A DNA stretch of 64,000 nt from Ascaphus truei (lineage: Eukaryota; Chordata; Amphibia; Anura; Ascaphidae), in NCBI GenBank assembly GCA_036426205.1, contig CM071567.1, forward strand, positions 292,636,405-292,700,404, in the 5' to 3' direction. The notes beneath the pieces are model-generated. The model ran no database searches. It worked only from the letters and a program-made list of their open reading frames with translations, and was not told the DNA's origin. Positions within the stretch are counted from its first letter, which is position 1. Each line of letters opens with the position of its first letter. Position numbers and translations under genes: made by a program. Below are positions 35,865-46,619 of this stretch, in pieces.

Positions 35865-37366
35865 CTGCTTAGCTTTGTCAAACAGCAGGCAGTACAGAAA
35901 CTCTGAAGCAGCCAGGACACTCTTTGTCTCGCCCCAAAAAGTTTATCTTTTTTTGTGGGTTAACTCCTCAGTGTCTTCCAGTTCCAAAGCCTGTTCATGG
36001 TTGATGAGTGGATCCACCCTTTATAATCAAATTCAGATTCCTCTTCCTGAATATCTTGATCTGATGAATCCATTTCACCCTCTGACACATGAAAAAACAA
36101 TCAATGTCAGACTCAAATGATGAAAACCTTTCCCCTTATCCAGACTGGTCTGGGATCTAGATCTTTCCTGCGCAGGGGTAACAGCTTTGCTGGACTGCCG
36201 CATCAACACTCTGTTAACAGCCTCTCATCAATAAGGAAAGTGCTCATTTGTTCAATGGTATCACCTGCAGGTGCTTTAAGACAATCTTCACATAATTACT
36301 TCCCTATTAGGGCTGGTTTCTCACAAGCTGAACACCATTTAGTTTTCTTAGCAACCTTTTTTATGTTGCAGGGATTCCCCTGTCCCCTTTGAAGATCCTG
36401 CTTTGGGAGGGTAACAACCGAACTAATATAAAAACAAAAATAAATATAACTACACCCTAAGTATATAGACCATCTCTCTTTCCCCTGTAGAACTAAAAAC
36501 TAAGGACTCAACTAGTCTTGGGAACTGAAGTTTGGGTGTTTCCATTTTTGAATCCATTTCCAGCACTTGGTTTCTCCCTGCTGAGCGTTCCGTGCTGCAG
36601 CTCTCACTCACACATACACACAGTGTGTTGTCGCTTCTATGACGTCATCAAGTGTGTGCAGGCTCGCATGTCTGGGCACGATCTGCCGGCCAGATGTTAC
36701 GCGCGCGCTCCCAGCGGCCGCGTGCACTGTACCTTTACCGCAGTGTTCCAGACACTAACGCGGTCAATATGAACTTCCTCTGGTTCGCAGCTAAGGCTGT
36801 ATCCCTTCCGCGTGTAGCAGGGTTCCTGAGGTACTTTACCGCCGCGTACCAGACGCTAGCGCGGGTCAATTGAGCTTTCCGGCTCGCAGCTATGGCTGTT
36901 CCCCCTCCGCGTGTAGGCGGGCTCCTGGGTACTTACCGCAGCGTACCAGACGCTAATGGGCGAGTCTTGGCCTCCACGGCTCCAGCTGCAGCTGCTGTGC
37001 ACCTTCGTTTGGTCCGGGGCTTTTGCACATAAGCTTCACCGCCGCGGCGGCTGCAGCTGCTCCCCCCCCCAATGGGTTCCAGGGGTCCCCGACTCTAAGG
37101 GGTCTCCGTCTTCACCCGTAGGGGCGCGTCGATCAAGCTTTCAGGGCAGAGAGGCTGAGACCCTGGATATCTGCACTAGGTGCAGTAGTAGGTGAGTCCT
37201 ATTAGAAAAAAAAAATCCTACTCCTAGCTGTGAGGACAGGAAAAAGACTAATGTGCAGGTAGAGGGAGGGGCCTTATAGGCCTACCTGCACAAAATCACT
37301 TCCTGTCCTACCTAGAGTGAGAAGGGATTAACCCAATGGTGCCCACTGCCAGGGTGATCAGGAAAA
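31826..37366 (-). mobile_element. DIRS-type retrotransposon, left-arm copy
   Basis: Inverse counterpart of 42383-48052. Terminal segments GGCAGTGGGCAC / GTGCCCACTGCC occur at both ends in inverted orientation. Coding blocks read on the minus strand: gag-like about 36250-35430, RT about 35020-34216, RNase H and adjoining domain about 34093-33146, tyrosine recombinase about 33225-32400. All are split by many indels; the longest frame is 163 residues against 362 in the right arm. The (AGC)11 tract at 35829-35861 equals the right-arm (GCT)11. Confidence 0.9.
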
Positions 37367-37560
37367 ATAATCCTTCCTGACTCCAAATAATGGCAACCAG
37401 ATTACTCCTGGATCAACATCCTTCACAGTTTACTTGTTTGTATATCTCTGGATACCTTTCCTTCTAAAAGATGTCCAAACGTTTTTTGAACAAAATATGT
37501 ATCTGCCATCACAGCCGTCATGGGTACTGAATTCCACATTTTAACTGGTCTGGGTAAACA
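37367..37560 (-). mobile_element. CR1-like LINE 3' region, proximal half, left arm
   Basis: Inverse of 42190-42380: ATCAACATCCTTCACAG, AAAGATGTCCAAACG and GCCATCACAGCCGTCATGGG are the reverse complement of the proximal part of the CR1-type 3' region. The fold-back at about 37555-37690 adjoins it. Confidence 0.75.
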
Positions 37561-38233
37561 ATCAAAAGTATTAATTTATTGTGGAACGATCGAGGTTTGG
37601 TCCGTCACAGTCCGAGGCAGGATCGAAACGTCGATTGCCCAACAATAAAATAATACTTTTGATCGGTTTACCAAGACCTCTGGAGTGCTGGTTCTTCCGA
37701 ATGTAGGATTTCCCTTTCACTGTTAGAATCCATGACGCAGGCGACTTCAAACAAACCTATATCCCTGAAGTTCAAATGCTACAATATGTTAGAGGAGCCT
37801 CCTGAACCAAAAGATCCCAGTTATGTGGCTATCTTGGAAGTAATAATGATACCAAAAAAGTCTCAAAAGCTATAATAAAACAAATATATTTAATTGTGGT
37901 CTAATTAAAAGTAACGTCAAAAATAAAAATATTTGGATTATTTGAAACAAAGATAGCTATTACAATAATAACTTTTATTCAGATAATGCTGTAAAAAGTG
38001 ACACGGTGTAAAAAAAAATAAATAAATCTATAATGATCACAATCATTAGTTTACAAACAGTTCTTTTTCATTTGTAAATCAAAGAAAAAACTAGAAACAC
38101 AAGGCAGCTTTGTAGATTGTGCTTCTGTTTACAAAGGTAAACAATATCTAAAGGAAGGGGTTCAATCTATCACCATGCAGAGAAAGTGAATGAAAGCGAT
38201 TGTGAGATAGTATTGCGTAAAGCTTGATCTTAC

Positions 38234-38358
38234 ATTGGATAATCGACGTGTGTTGCCTTGCCCACTCCAGCTCTCTGTTTTCAAATCCTTCAAATTTTTG
38301 ATGATGCCGTTGTGTTTGCTGCTAGACGCAAATGGAAAACCAAGAATCTTTACCAGAT
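38234..38358 (-). pseudogene. SEL1L3: SEL1L3 exon, left-arm copy of 41376-41502, frameshifted
   Basis: Acceptor TTTTTTAG and donor AAT|GTAAGATC are intact, but the exon is 125 bp against 127 bp. One A is missing from the A6 run, GGAGTGGGC replaces GGAGGTGGC, and CAACACACG replaces CAACAACACG. It starts in frame as DLVKILGFPFASSSKHNGII and then shifts. The clean copy is in the right arm. Confidence 0.88.
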
Positions 38359-38835
38359 CTAAAAAAAAAAGAAAAGAAAAATACACATACATTAAAAAAA
38401 AAAAATCAATGACATAAATCCGTATTTTAATATTTGTCTCTCCCACATAGAACATTTTTTTTTTGTTATGGGAAGAGATCACATACAAACGCTCGGATTT
38501 AAGTACAATCTGCAGACCCCAACATTTGGCATGTGAAAATATAGACATACTTCAGTGTCTCCATTCATCCTTGATGTAATGTAGGTGATTGCAAGTGCTT
38601 CCTACCAACACGCAGCGAAATATTTTAACTGAGCTCCGTTTTTGACCCCCAGCTCCATTTTTGACCACCCCCCCAGCTCCATTTTTGACCCCCCCCCCCC
38701 CCCCCCCAGCTCCGTTTTTGACCACCCCCCACACACACGGACTGACACACACACACGGACAGACACACTGACACACACACACGGACAGACACACTGACAC
38801 ACACACACGGACAGACACAATGACACACACACGGA

Positions 38836-39725
38836 CCAGACACACGGACACACACAGACACAGGGAACACACATGGACAGACACACGGAACACACAGACA
38901 CAGGGACGACACAGGGACAGACCACAGGGACAGACACAGGGACAGACCAGGGACAGACACAGGGACAGAACAGGGACAGACACAGGGACAGACACAGGGA
39001 CAGACACAGGGACAGACACAGGGACACACACAAACAGGGACACACACACAGGGACACACACACAGGGACACACACACAGGGACACACACACAGGGACACA
39101 CACACAGGGACACACACACACGGGACACACACACAGGGACACACACACAGGGACACACACACAGGGACACACACACAGGGACACACACACAGGGACACAC
39201 ACACAGGGACACACCAGGGACACACACCACAGGGACACAACACAGGGACACACACACAGGGACACACACACAGGGACACACACACAGGACACCACACAGG
39301 GACACACACACAGGGAACACACACACAGGGGACACACACAAGGGACACACACACAGGGGACACACACACAGGGACACAACAGGGACAGACAACAGGACAG
39401 ACGCACTGACATGTGTGTGTGTGTGTGTGTGTGTCCCTGTGTGTGTGTGTCCCTGTGTTCCCTGTGTGTGTGTGTCCCTGTGTTCTTGTTCCCTGTGTGT
39501 GTGTCCCTGTGTGTGTGTCCCTGTGTGTGTGTCCCTGTGTGTGTGTCCCTGTGTGTGTGTCCCTGTGTGTGTGTCCCTGTGTGTGTGTCCTTTGGCCCGT
39601 CACTCCGCCTCAGGCCAATGAGAGGTGTGCGGGGGCGGGCGGGCCAAGGGACCAATGAGATTTCCCCTAGGGACACCGGACATCCAGGCAGGCAAACATA
39701 CAGTGCTTTCACTAATATAGTATAA
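38836..39725. repeat. GGGACACACACACA minisatellite with a promoter-like edge
   Basis: About 550 bp (38860-39400) of 12-16-bp units GGGACA(CA)n on the plus strand, then the inverse units TGTGTGTGTCCC from 39412 to 39590. The array therefore switches strand near 39410. It is followed by GCCAATGAG, GGGGGCGGGCGGG and ACCAATGAG (39613-39660), i.e. two CCAAT boxes around a GC box. The right edge TTTCACTAATATAGTATAAG resembles a Helitron-like terminus. All long Thr/His- and Cys/Val-rich frames are repeat translations. Confidence 0.7.
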
Positions 39726-40178
39726 GATCCATGCTTTTTGCTTTGCTTCAGATGCTGGATAAAGTATCACACATTTATATTTGATGTAACTTGCTGGAAG
39801 AACTCCCTATTTGGAAAATTCAAATATACAGAAACATGAATAAAAATTGGTCGTTTTGGGGGGGGGGAGGTCAGCAACATATTTATAAGTAGGGTGTTGA
39901 TGCAAAAGGAATATAAACACACTCGGCAGACTACAAAAGACTCGCCTTTAATATATATGAGTTACAAAGAAAAATGTCTCGTTGTCTCCAGTCTTAAGAA
40001 GTTAAGAATCCAGCTCGTGATCACCAAATTCTTCCAAAGAAAGTCATATATTTTGTACTAAACAATCAAAAATCTAATTATTTGTCCGGATTTCTCAGAC
40101 AGTGACAGTTTTTTTTATTACTGAACGGGCTACAATGTACTGACTGACCTTCCAATGAAATGTCCCATTGCAATGTAG
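39726..40178. other. Unique spacer sequence, non-coding
   Basis: A G-run lies at about 39859-39869; the rest is ordinary AT-rich sequence leading to the acceptor CAATGTAG at 40171-40178. Not present elsewhere in the window. Confidence 0.55.
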
Positions 40179-40346
40179 GAGTACCAGGTATACAGGGCGA
40201 TAAGGGCGATCCTGGGCCTCAAGGGTTTGATGCCCCTGGGTTGCCAGGAGACCGTGGCAATCCTGGATTTCCAGGAGAACGGGGATTTGTGGGCCCTCCT
40301 GGGTCACCGGGTTCAACAGGTCGTGATGGAGCACCAGGCTTCTCGG
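40179..40346 (+). CDS. Collagen triple-helix exon, type IV-like
   Basis: A 168-bp open exon between AATGTAG|GA and TCG|G GTCAGT. Its first two bases complete a split glycine codon and its last base opens the next, a phase common in type IV collagen genes. It encodes uninterrupted Gly-X-Y triplets ([16 protein letters not shown], then [16 protein letters not shown] and [10 protein letters not shown]) except for one four-residue interruption, G-FDAP-G. Such interruptions are typical of type IV and other network-forming collagens, so I prefer COL4-like over fibrillar, but cannot name the chain. It lies alone in the spacer of the giant inverted repeat, with no other collagen exon in the window. 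Confidence 0.85.
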
Positions 40347-40469
40347 GTCAGTATGTCTCTGGTTCCTAATAACAGATTATGTTTGAGTATCTCTGAAACG
40401 GTCAACCAAACCCCAGGGACATCTCTGTAGCCATTAAGTTGATGCTAATAGTCACATGTTTATCTAAGT

Positions 40470-40923
40470 CAGTGGTTACCAAACTTTTTTTGGTTGTGGA
40501 ATCCTATGTGAAATTCTGAGGAACCCCAACCCACTCTAATAGGGCGTCTGAGATCAGATGCATTGTAAGGAACCCCGACCCTCTCTAACAGCGCGTCTGA
40601 GATCAGATGCATTGTAAGGAACCCCAACCCTCTCTAATAGCGTGCCTGAGATCAGATGCATTGTAAGGAACCCCAACCCTCTCTAATAGGGCGTCTGAGA
40701 TCAGATGCATTGTAAGGAACCCCAACCCTCTCTAATAGCATGCCTTAGATCAGATGCATTGTAAGGAACCCCAACCCTCTCTAATAGGGCGTCTGAGATC
40801 AGATGCATTGTAAGGAACCCCAACCCTCTCTAATAGCGCATCTGAGATCAGATGCATTGTAAGGAACCCCAACCCTCTCTAATAGCGCGTCTGAGATCAG
40901 ATGCATTGTAAGGAACCCCAACC
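40470..40923. repeat. 49-bp tandem array grown from a hAT-like terminus
   Basis: Starts CAGTGGTTACCAAACTTTTT, the terminus style of the hAT-like element at 61108. Then about eight units of exactly 49 bp follow, with CATTGTAAGGAACCCCAACC beginning at 40561, 40610, 40659 and so on to 40904. Units differ by a few substitutions (AGGGCGTCTG / AGCGCGTCTG / AGCATGCCTT). The array stops where the right arm of the giant inverted repeat begins. Confidence 0.88.
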
Positions 40924-41375
40924 CTGTGTGTGTGTCAGTGTGTCTGTCCGTGTGTGTGTGTCAGTGTGTCTGTCCGTGTGTGTGTGTCAGTCCGTGTGTG
41001 TGTGGGGGGGTGGTCAAAAACGGAGCTGGGGGGGGGGGGGGGGCAAAAATGGAGCTGGGGGGGGGGTCAAAAATGGAGCTGGGGGGTCAAAAACGGAGCT
41101 CAGTTAAAAGTATTTCGCTGCGTGTTAGTAGGAAGCACTTGCAATCACCTACATTACATCAAGGATGAATGGAGACACTGAAGTATGTCTATATTTTCAC
41201 ATGCCAAATGTTGGCTGGTCTGCAGATTGTACTTAAATCCGAGCGTTTGTATGTGATCCTTCCCATTAACAAAAAAAAAATGTTCTATGTGGGAAGACAA
41301 ATATTAAAATACGGATTTATGTCATTGATTTTTTTTTTTTAATGTATGTGTATTTTTCTTTTCTTTTTTTTTTAG

Positions 41376-41502
41376 ATCTGGTAAAGATTCTTGGTTTTCC
41401 ATTTGCGTCTAGCAGCAAACACAACGGCATCATCAAAAAATTTGAAGGATTTGAAAACAGAGAGCTGGAGGTGGCAAGGCAACAACACGTCGATTATCCA
41501 AT
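41376..41502 (+). CDS. SEL1L3: SEL1L3 exon 3 (intact, right arm)
   Basis: 127 bp from TTTTTTTTTAG|AT to CCAAT|GTAAGATC. With the G from 11097 it reads DLVKILGFPFASSSKHNGII, then KKFEGFENRELEVARQQHVDYP, ending with AT of a split codon. Human SEL1L3 has LLGFPYASSGENTGIVKKF and NRELEATRRQRMDYP here. It is in phase with both neighbouring exons. This is the clean copy of the pair; the other is at 38234-38358. Confidence 0.93.
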
Positions 41503-42004
41503 GTAAGATCAAGCTTTACGCAATACTATCTCACAATCGCTTTCATTCACTTTCTCTGCATGGTGATAGATATGAACCCCTTCCTTTAGATATTGGTTTA
41601 CCTTTGTAAACAGAGCACAATCTAACAAAGCTGCCTTGTGTTTCTAGTTATTTTCTTTGATTTACAAATGAAAAAGAACTGTTGTAAACTAATGATTGTG
41701 ATCATTTATAGATTTATTTATTTTTTTACACCGTGTCACTTTTTACAGCATTATCTGAATAAAAGTTATTATTGTAATAGCTATCTTTGTTCAAAATAAT
41801 CCAAATATTTTTATTTTTGACGTTACTTTTAATTAGACCACAATTAAATATATTTGTTTTTATTTTAGCTTTTGAGACCTTTTTGGTATCATTATTACTT
41901 CCAAGATAGCCACATAACTGGGATCTTTTGGTTCAGGAGGCTCCTCTAACATATTGTAGCATTTGTAACTTCAGGGATATAGGTTTGTTTGAAGTCGCCT
42001 GCGT

Positions 42005-42192
42005 CATGGATTCTAACAGTGAAAGGGAAATCCTACATTCGGAAGAACCAGCACTCCAGAGGTCTTGGTAAACGATCAAAAGTATTATTTTATTGTGGGG
42101 CAATCGACGTTTCGATCCTGCCTCGGACTGTGACAGGACCAAACCTCGATCGTTCCACAATAAATTAATACTTTTGATTGTTTACCCAGACC
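42005..42192. repeat. Fold-back arm and hairpin
   Basis: 42060-42192 is a hairpin: GGTAAACGATCAAAAGTATT ... AATACTTTTGATTGTTTACC around CGACGTTTCGATCC and CTCGATCG. 42005-42062 (CTACATTCGGAAGAACCAGC) is the inverse of 48236-48280. The pair thus frames the CR1 tail and DIRS as the arms of an older fold-back element. Confidence 0.7.
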
Positions 42193-42382
42193 AGTTAAAA
42201 TGTGGAATTCAGTACCCATGACGGCTGTGATGGCAGATACAATATATTTGTTCAAAAAACGTTTGGACATCTTTTAGAAAGGAAAGGTATACAGAGATAT
42301 ACTAAACAAGTAAACATGGGAAGGATGTTGATCCAGGGAGTAATCTGGTTGCCATTATTTGGAGTCAGGAAGGAATTTATTT
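42190..42382 (+). mobile_element. CR1-like LINE 3' region, proximal half
   Basis: Contains ATGACGGCTGTGATGGCAGA, ACGTTTGGACATCTTTTAG and GAAGGATGTTGATCCAGGGA, a stretch known from amphibian CR1-type 3' ends. It continues at 48055-48222; DIRS is inserted between the halves at GGAATTTATTTTTCC. Confidence 0.78.
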
Positions 42383-42789
42383 TTCCTGATCACCCTGGCA
42401 GTGGGCACCATTGGGTTAATCCCTTCTCACTCTAGGTAGGACAGGAAGTAGACTTTTGCAGGTAGGCCATATAAGGCCCCTCCCTCTACCTGCACATTAG
42501 TCTTTTTCCTGTCCTCACAGCTAGGAGTAGGATTTTTTATTTTCTAATAGGACTCACCTACTGCACCTAGTGCAGATATCCAGGGTCTCAGCCTCTCTGC
42601 CCTGAAGCTCTGATCGACGCGCCCTACGGGTGGCAAGACGGAGACCCCTTAGAGTCGGGGGAGCCCCTGGAACCCATTGGGGGGGGGGGAGCAGCTGCAG
42701 CCGCGGGCGGGGAAGCTTATGTGCAAAAGCCCCAGGACCAAACGAAGGTGCACAGCAGCTGCAGCTGGGAGCCGTGGAGGCCAAGACTC

Positions 42790-43020
42790 GCCGCATTAGC
42801 GTCTGGTACGCTGCGGTAAAGTACCCAGGAGCCCGCTACACGCGGAGGGGGAACAGCCATAGCTGCGAGCCGGAGAAAAGGCTCAATTGACCGCGCTAGC
42901 GTCTGGTACGCGGCGGTAAAGTACCTCAGGAACCCTGCTACACGCGGAAGGGAGTAGCAGCCTTAGCTGCGAACCAGAGGAAGGTTCATATTGACCGCGT
43001 TAGTGTCTGGAACACTGCGG
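42790..43020 (+). promoter_or_regulatory. DIRS leader subrepeats, about 100 bp, CpG-rich
   Basis: CATTAGCGTCTGGTACGCTG (42793), GCTAGCGTCTGGTACGCGGC (about 42894) and GTTAGTGTCTGGAACACTGC (about 42998) start three head-to-tail units. Each continues with GGTAAAGTACC, CCGCTACACGCGG-like and GCTGCGA blocks. They lie upstream of the first frame, where a promoter or enhancer would act; that role is inferred. The inverse copy is at about 36740-36970. Confidence 0.6.
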
Positions 43021-43207
43021 TAAAGGGTACAGTGCACGCGGCCGCTTGGGAGCGCGCGCGTAACATCTGGCCGGCAGATGCGTGCACAGACATGCGAGCC
43101 GTGCACGAGCACTTGATGACGTCATAGAAGCGACGAACACACTGTGTGTATGTGTGAGTGAGAGCTGCAGCACGGAACGCTCAGCAGGGAGAAACCAAGT
43201 GCTGGAA

Positions 43208-43917
43208 ATGGATTCAAAAATGGAAACACCCAAAACTTCAGTTCCCAAGACTAGGTGAGTCCTTAGTTTTTAGTTCTACAGGGGAAAGAGAGATGGTCTA
43301 TATACATTAGGGTGTATGTTTAGTATTTATTTTGTTTTTATAAATTAGTTCGGTTGTTACCCTCCCAGAAGCAGGATCTTCAAAGGGGACAGGGGAATCC
43401 CTGCAACATAAAAGAAAGGTTGCTAAGAAAACTAAATGGTGTTCAGCTTGTGAGAAACCAGCCCTAATAGGGAAGTAATTATGTGAAGATTGTCTTAAGG
43501 CACCTGCAGGTGATACCAGTGAACAAATGAGCACTTTCCTTATTGATGAAGGAGGCTGTTAAACAGAGTGTTGATGCGGCAGTCCAGCAAAGCTGTTAAC
43601 CCTGCGCAGGAAAGATCTAGATCCCAGACCAGTCTGGATAAGGGGAAAGGTTTTTCATCATATGAGTCTGACATTGATTGTTTTCATGTGTCAGAGGGTG
43701 AAATGGATTCATCAGATCAAGATATTCAGGAAGAGGAATCTGAATTTGATGTAGAAAGGGTGGATCCACTCATCAAAGCCATGATACAGGCTTTGGAACT
43801 GGAAGACACTGAGGAGTTAACCCACAAAAAAAGATAAACTTTTTGGGGCGAGACAAAGAGTGTCCTGGCTGCTTCAAGAGTTTCTGTACTGGCCTGCTGT
43901 TTGACAAAGCTAAGCAG

Positions 43918-43955
<38 letters not shown>

Positions 43956-44747
43956 AAAAAGGTAGAGTCTTTCCTATCCAGCAAGTAATTAAGGACCTCA
44001 TTCAGGTGGAGTTGGCGCAACCAGACGCCAGAATAATGCCGCCTAAAAGGTTTGGAAGATGTATCCATTCCCACAAGAGGAGGTAAAATTTTGGGATGTC
44101 AGCCCAAAGGTGGATACTGCTATTTCCAGAATAGTAGAAAAGACCACAATTCCAATAGAGGAACCTGCGTCATTGGAGGACGCTATGGATAGGAAGATGG
44201 ATACGTATTGAAGAAAGCATACGTTACCGCAGGAACATCCTCAAACCTGCCATAGCAACTACGTCAGCAGCAAGGGCTATGCGAGTGTGGATTGCCAACA
44301 TTGAAGAAGCAATATACAAAGGTGTGGAAAGAAGTGCTATTCTTAAAGCACTGTCAGAAGTAAAATGAGCAGCCAAATCTATGGTGCTGGCGGTATCAGC
44401 AAGAAGGGCTTTATGGCTCAGACAGTGGATTGCTGACACAGCATCAAAGAACAACTTGTGTGGATTACCATTGAAGGTGAGTTCCTCTTCGGTAACAAAC
44501 TGGATGCAATAATAACAAAAGCATCAGGAGGTAAAAGCACTTTTTACCTCAGGAAAACAGGGCCAGAAGATTCGGTTTCCAACAGGCTAATAGAAACCAA
44601 TATAAGGAAGCAAAGGCATATAGACCTGGCAGGTCATCTCCAAGACAAACAACATGGAGGGGCGGCCAGAACCGGCTTTTTCGTGGCGCCAGAGGAAGAG
44701 GATCATTCAAAAAGAATAGTCCACATGAAGGTCAGAGGGCCCAGCAG
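43208..44747 (+). pseudogene. DIRS gag-like region, with (GCT)11
   Basis: Starts with an ATG at 43208 (MDSKMETPKTSVPKTR), then a frame of 89 residues (43568-43837) that is Ser/Glu/Asp-rich (SEGEMDSSDQDIQEEESEFD). The sequence goes on through the (GCT)11 tract at 43921-43953, which would encode poly-alanine in the likely frame, to the KASGGKSTFYLRKTGPEDSV segment at about 44515-44580. Several shifts interrupt it. The role as a nucleic-acid-binding structural protein is inferred from position. Confidence 0.65.
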
Positions 44748-45610
44748 TTGCCAGTAGGAGGGCGACTGAAGCAGTTTTCTGCAACATGGGCCCAAACAAT
44801 ACAGGACAATTGGGTATTACCGACCATTCGTCAGGGGTACAGTATAGAATTCAGGGAGATGCCAAGAAGAAATATGGGCTTAATAACATGGATACAGTCC
44901 AAGGAAAAAAGAAGGCAGATGAATTCGGCTTTAAAGAAATTATTACAAGCAGAAGTAATAAAGAAGGTACCTCAGGAAGAGGAAGTGGAATTTATTCCAG
45001 AATTTTTCTAGTAAAGAAACCTACAGGGGAGTACAGAGCAATCCTAGACCTAAGAAATGTGAATTTATTCTTGAAAATAAGAAAATTCAAGATGGTGTCG
45101 TTGAACCTGATTATTCAAGAGGTACAACCAGGAGACTGGATGGTGGCGATAGACTTAAAGATGCCTATCTACATGTACCCATAGCAAAGGGACACCAAAG
45201 ATGCCTAAGGTTTACAGTAAATCAAGATCATTATCAGTACACAGCACTGCCATTTGGTCTGGCGACTTCCCCAAGGACATTTACAAAGGTTCTAGCCCCT
45301 CTAGTGGCAGAAATGAGAGAAGAGGGATAGAAATATACCCATACCTGGACGACATCCTGGTAAAATCAAGGAGTCTGGAGAAACTCCAGCAAGACCAGAA
45401 GATGGTAATAACCTTCCTGGAACACCACGGTTGGTTAATAAGCAGAGACAAGAGCCATCTCATGCCCACTCAGCTGTTAAGATTTCTGGGGGTAGAATTT
45501 GATACAGCAAAAGGAGAAGTGAGACTACCAGACGCAAAGAGGCAAGACATATCCATGCAACAAAGAAGCTCAGGAATGCTACCAGGACTTCAGCGGAAGA
45601 ATGCATGAAG
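44748..45610 (+). pseudogene. DIRS reverse transcriptase, frameshifted
   Basis: Conserved blocks in order: NWVLPTIRQGYSIEF, LVKKPTGEYRAILDLRNVN (near 45010), FKMVSLNLII and DWMVAIDLK, then TALPFGLATSPRTFTK and the catalytic YLDDILV at 45342-45362, followed by LRFLGVEFDTAKGEVRLP. Both catalytic Asp codons (GAC GAC, 45348-45353) are present. At least two frame changes occur, near 45170 and 45325. Confidence 0.88.
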
Positions 45611-45815
45611 CTCCTAGGGAAATTCACTTCAACATTAAGCGTCACAAAATGGGCAGCAATACATATGAGACCACTGCAAAACAATTTTCTGCAACAATGA
45701 AACGGGAATCACAAGGACACAAGACAAAGAATCTTGTTACACCCACACACAAAACAGGAATTAAAGTGGTGGGAAGATACCCGAAACCTGGAAAAAAGGA
45801 CAAACACTACACCCA

Positions 45816-46619
45816 GTGCACTGGGTAAGAATTACAACAGATGCGAGCAACACAGGTTGGGGTGCCCAGATGGGAGAAACATTGGTGCAAGGAACCTGGA
45901 CAAACCAGGAAAAGCATCTTCCATCAAATCTGCTGGAATTAAAAGCAGTACAAAGGGCCTTAGAAGCTTTCCAAGACCATATAAGAGGTGGCGGTATAAA
46001 AATAGAATCAGACAACAGGTCAGTTGTCAAGTATATAGCCAAACAAGGAGGAACCAGGAGCAGAAAGCTGATGAACCTCACAGCAGAAATCCTCTTTTGG
46101 GCAGAGTGCCACTTGTCGGAAATTACAGCCATACATATCCCAGGACTAGAAAATGTCACAGCAGACTTTCTAAGTCGGAACATCATGCACCCAGGAGAAT
46201 GGGCATTATATCCACAGGTGTTTCAAGAACTGGTAGAGCGATGGGGTCAGCCAGACATAGATCTCATGGCGACACACCAAAACCGCAAGGTAAGGAACTA
46301 CTGTGCCAGACAGTTTCATCCAAGCGCACAAGGTACAGATGCTCTCAGTTTCAAATGGCACTTCAAGTTGGCATACCTGTTCCCTCCAATTCCCCTAATT
46401 CCGAAAACAATCAGGAAAATCAGGGAAGACCAAGCAGAGGTGATATTCGTAGCACCCTACTGGCCAAGAAGGCTTTGGTTCACACACTTGGTAAATATGG
46501 CAATAGATACACCATGGCACATACCAGATCGCATAGGGTTGATGCGACAGGGGCCAATATGTCATCCGAATGCCAAACAATGGGCTTTGACGGCATGGCG
46601 ATTGAGCAGGAAACATTGA
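45816..46619 (+). pseudogene. DIRS RNase H and adjoining conserved domain
   Basis: A single 267-codon frame. The RNase H catalytic set is visible: D9 in TTDASNTGWG, E41 in LLELKAV, D66 in IESDNRS, D117 in VTADFLSRN. Downstream, PDIDLMATHQNRKVRNY and VIFVAPYWPRRLWF belong to the domain that follows RNase H in DIRS elements, which some authors call methyltransferase-like. The frame is intact here but not joined to RT or recombinase. Confidence 0.85.

Larger units (their letters stand above)
29580..38835. repeat. Giant inverted repeat, left arm
   Basis: The arm matches the reverse complement of 40924-50285 throughout. Checked points include GTCCGTCAAAGGGAGACGGA at 29640 against the inverse at about 50208, the three SEL1L3 exons, the CR1 tail halves, the whole DIRS element, the (AGC)11 tract and the AGCTCCATTTTTGACC cluster at 38640-38700. 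Differences are dominated by one-base indels. In exons and retroelement frames the left arm is consistently the more disrupted copy. Confidence 0.92.

Noticed and set aside
38552..39725. Frames of 386, 333, 301 and 255 codons, Cys/Val- or Thr/His-rich
   Set aside because: Both strands and several frames are open at once across the GGGACACACACACA array; this is low-complexity sequence, not coding.
38836..40923. CRISPR-like array (short regular repeats)
   Set aside because: The tandem units are contiguous without unique spacers, and the context is a vertebrate intron; these are minisatellites.
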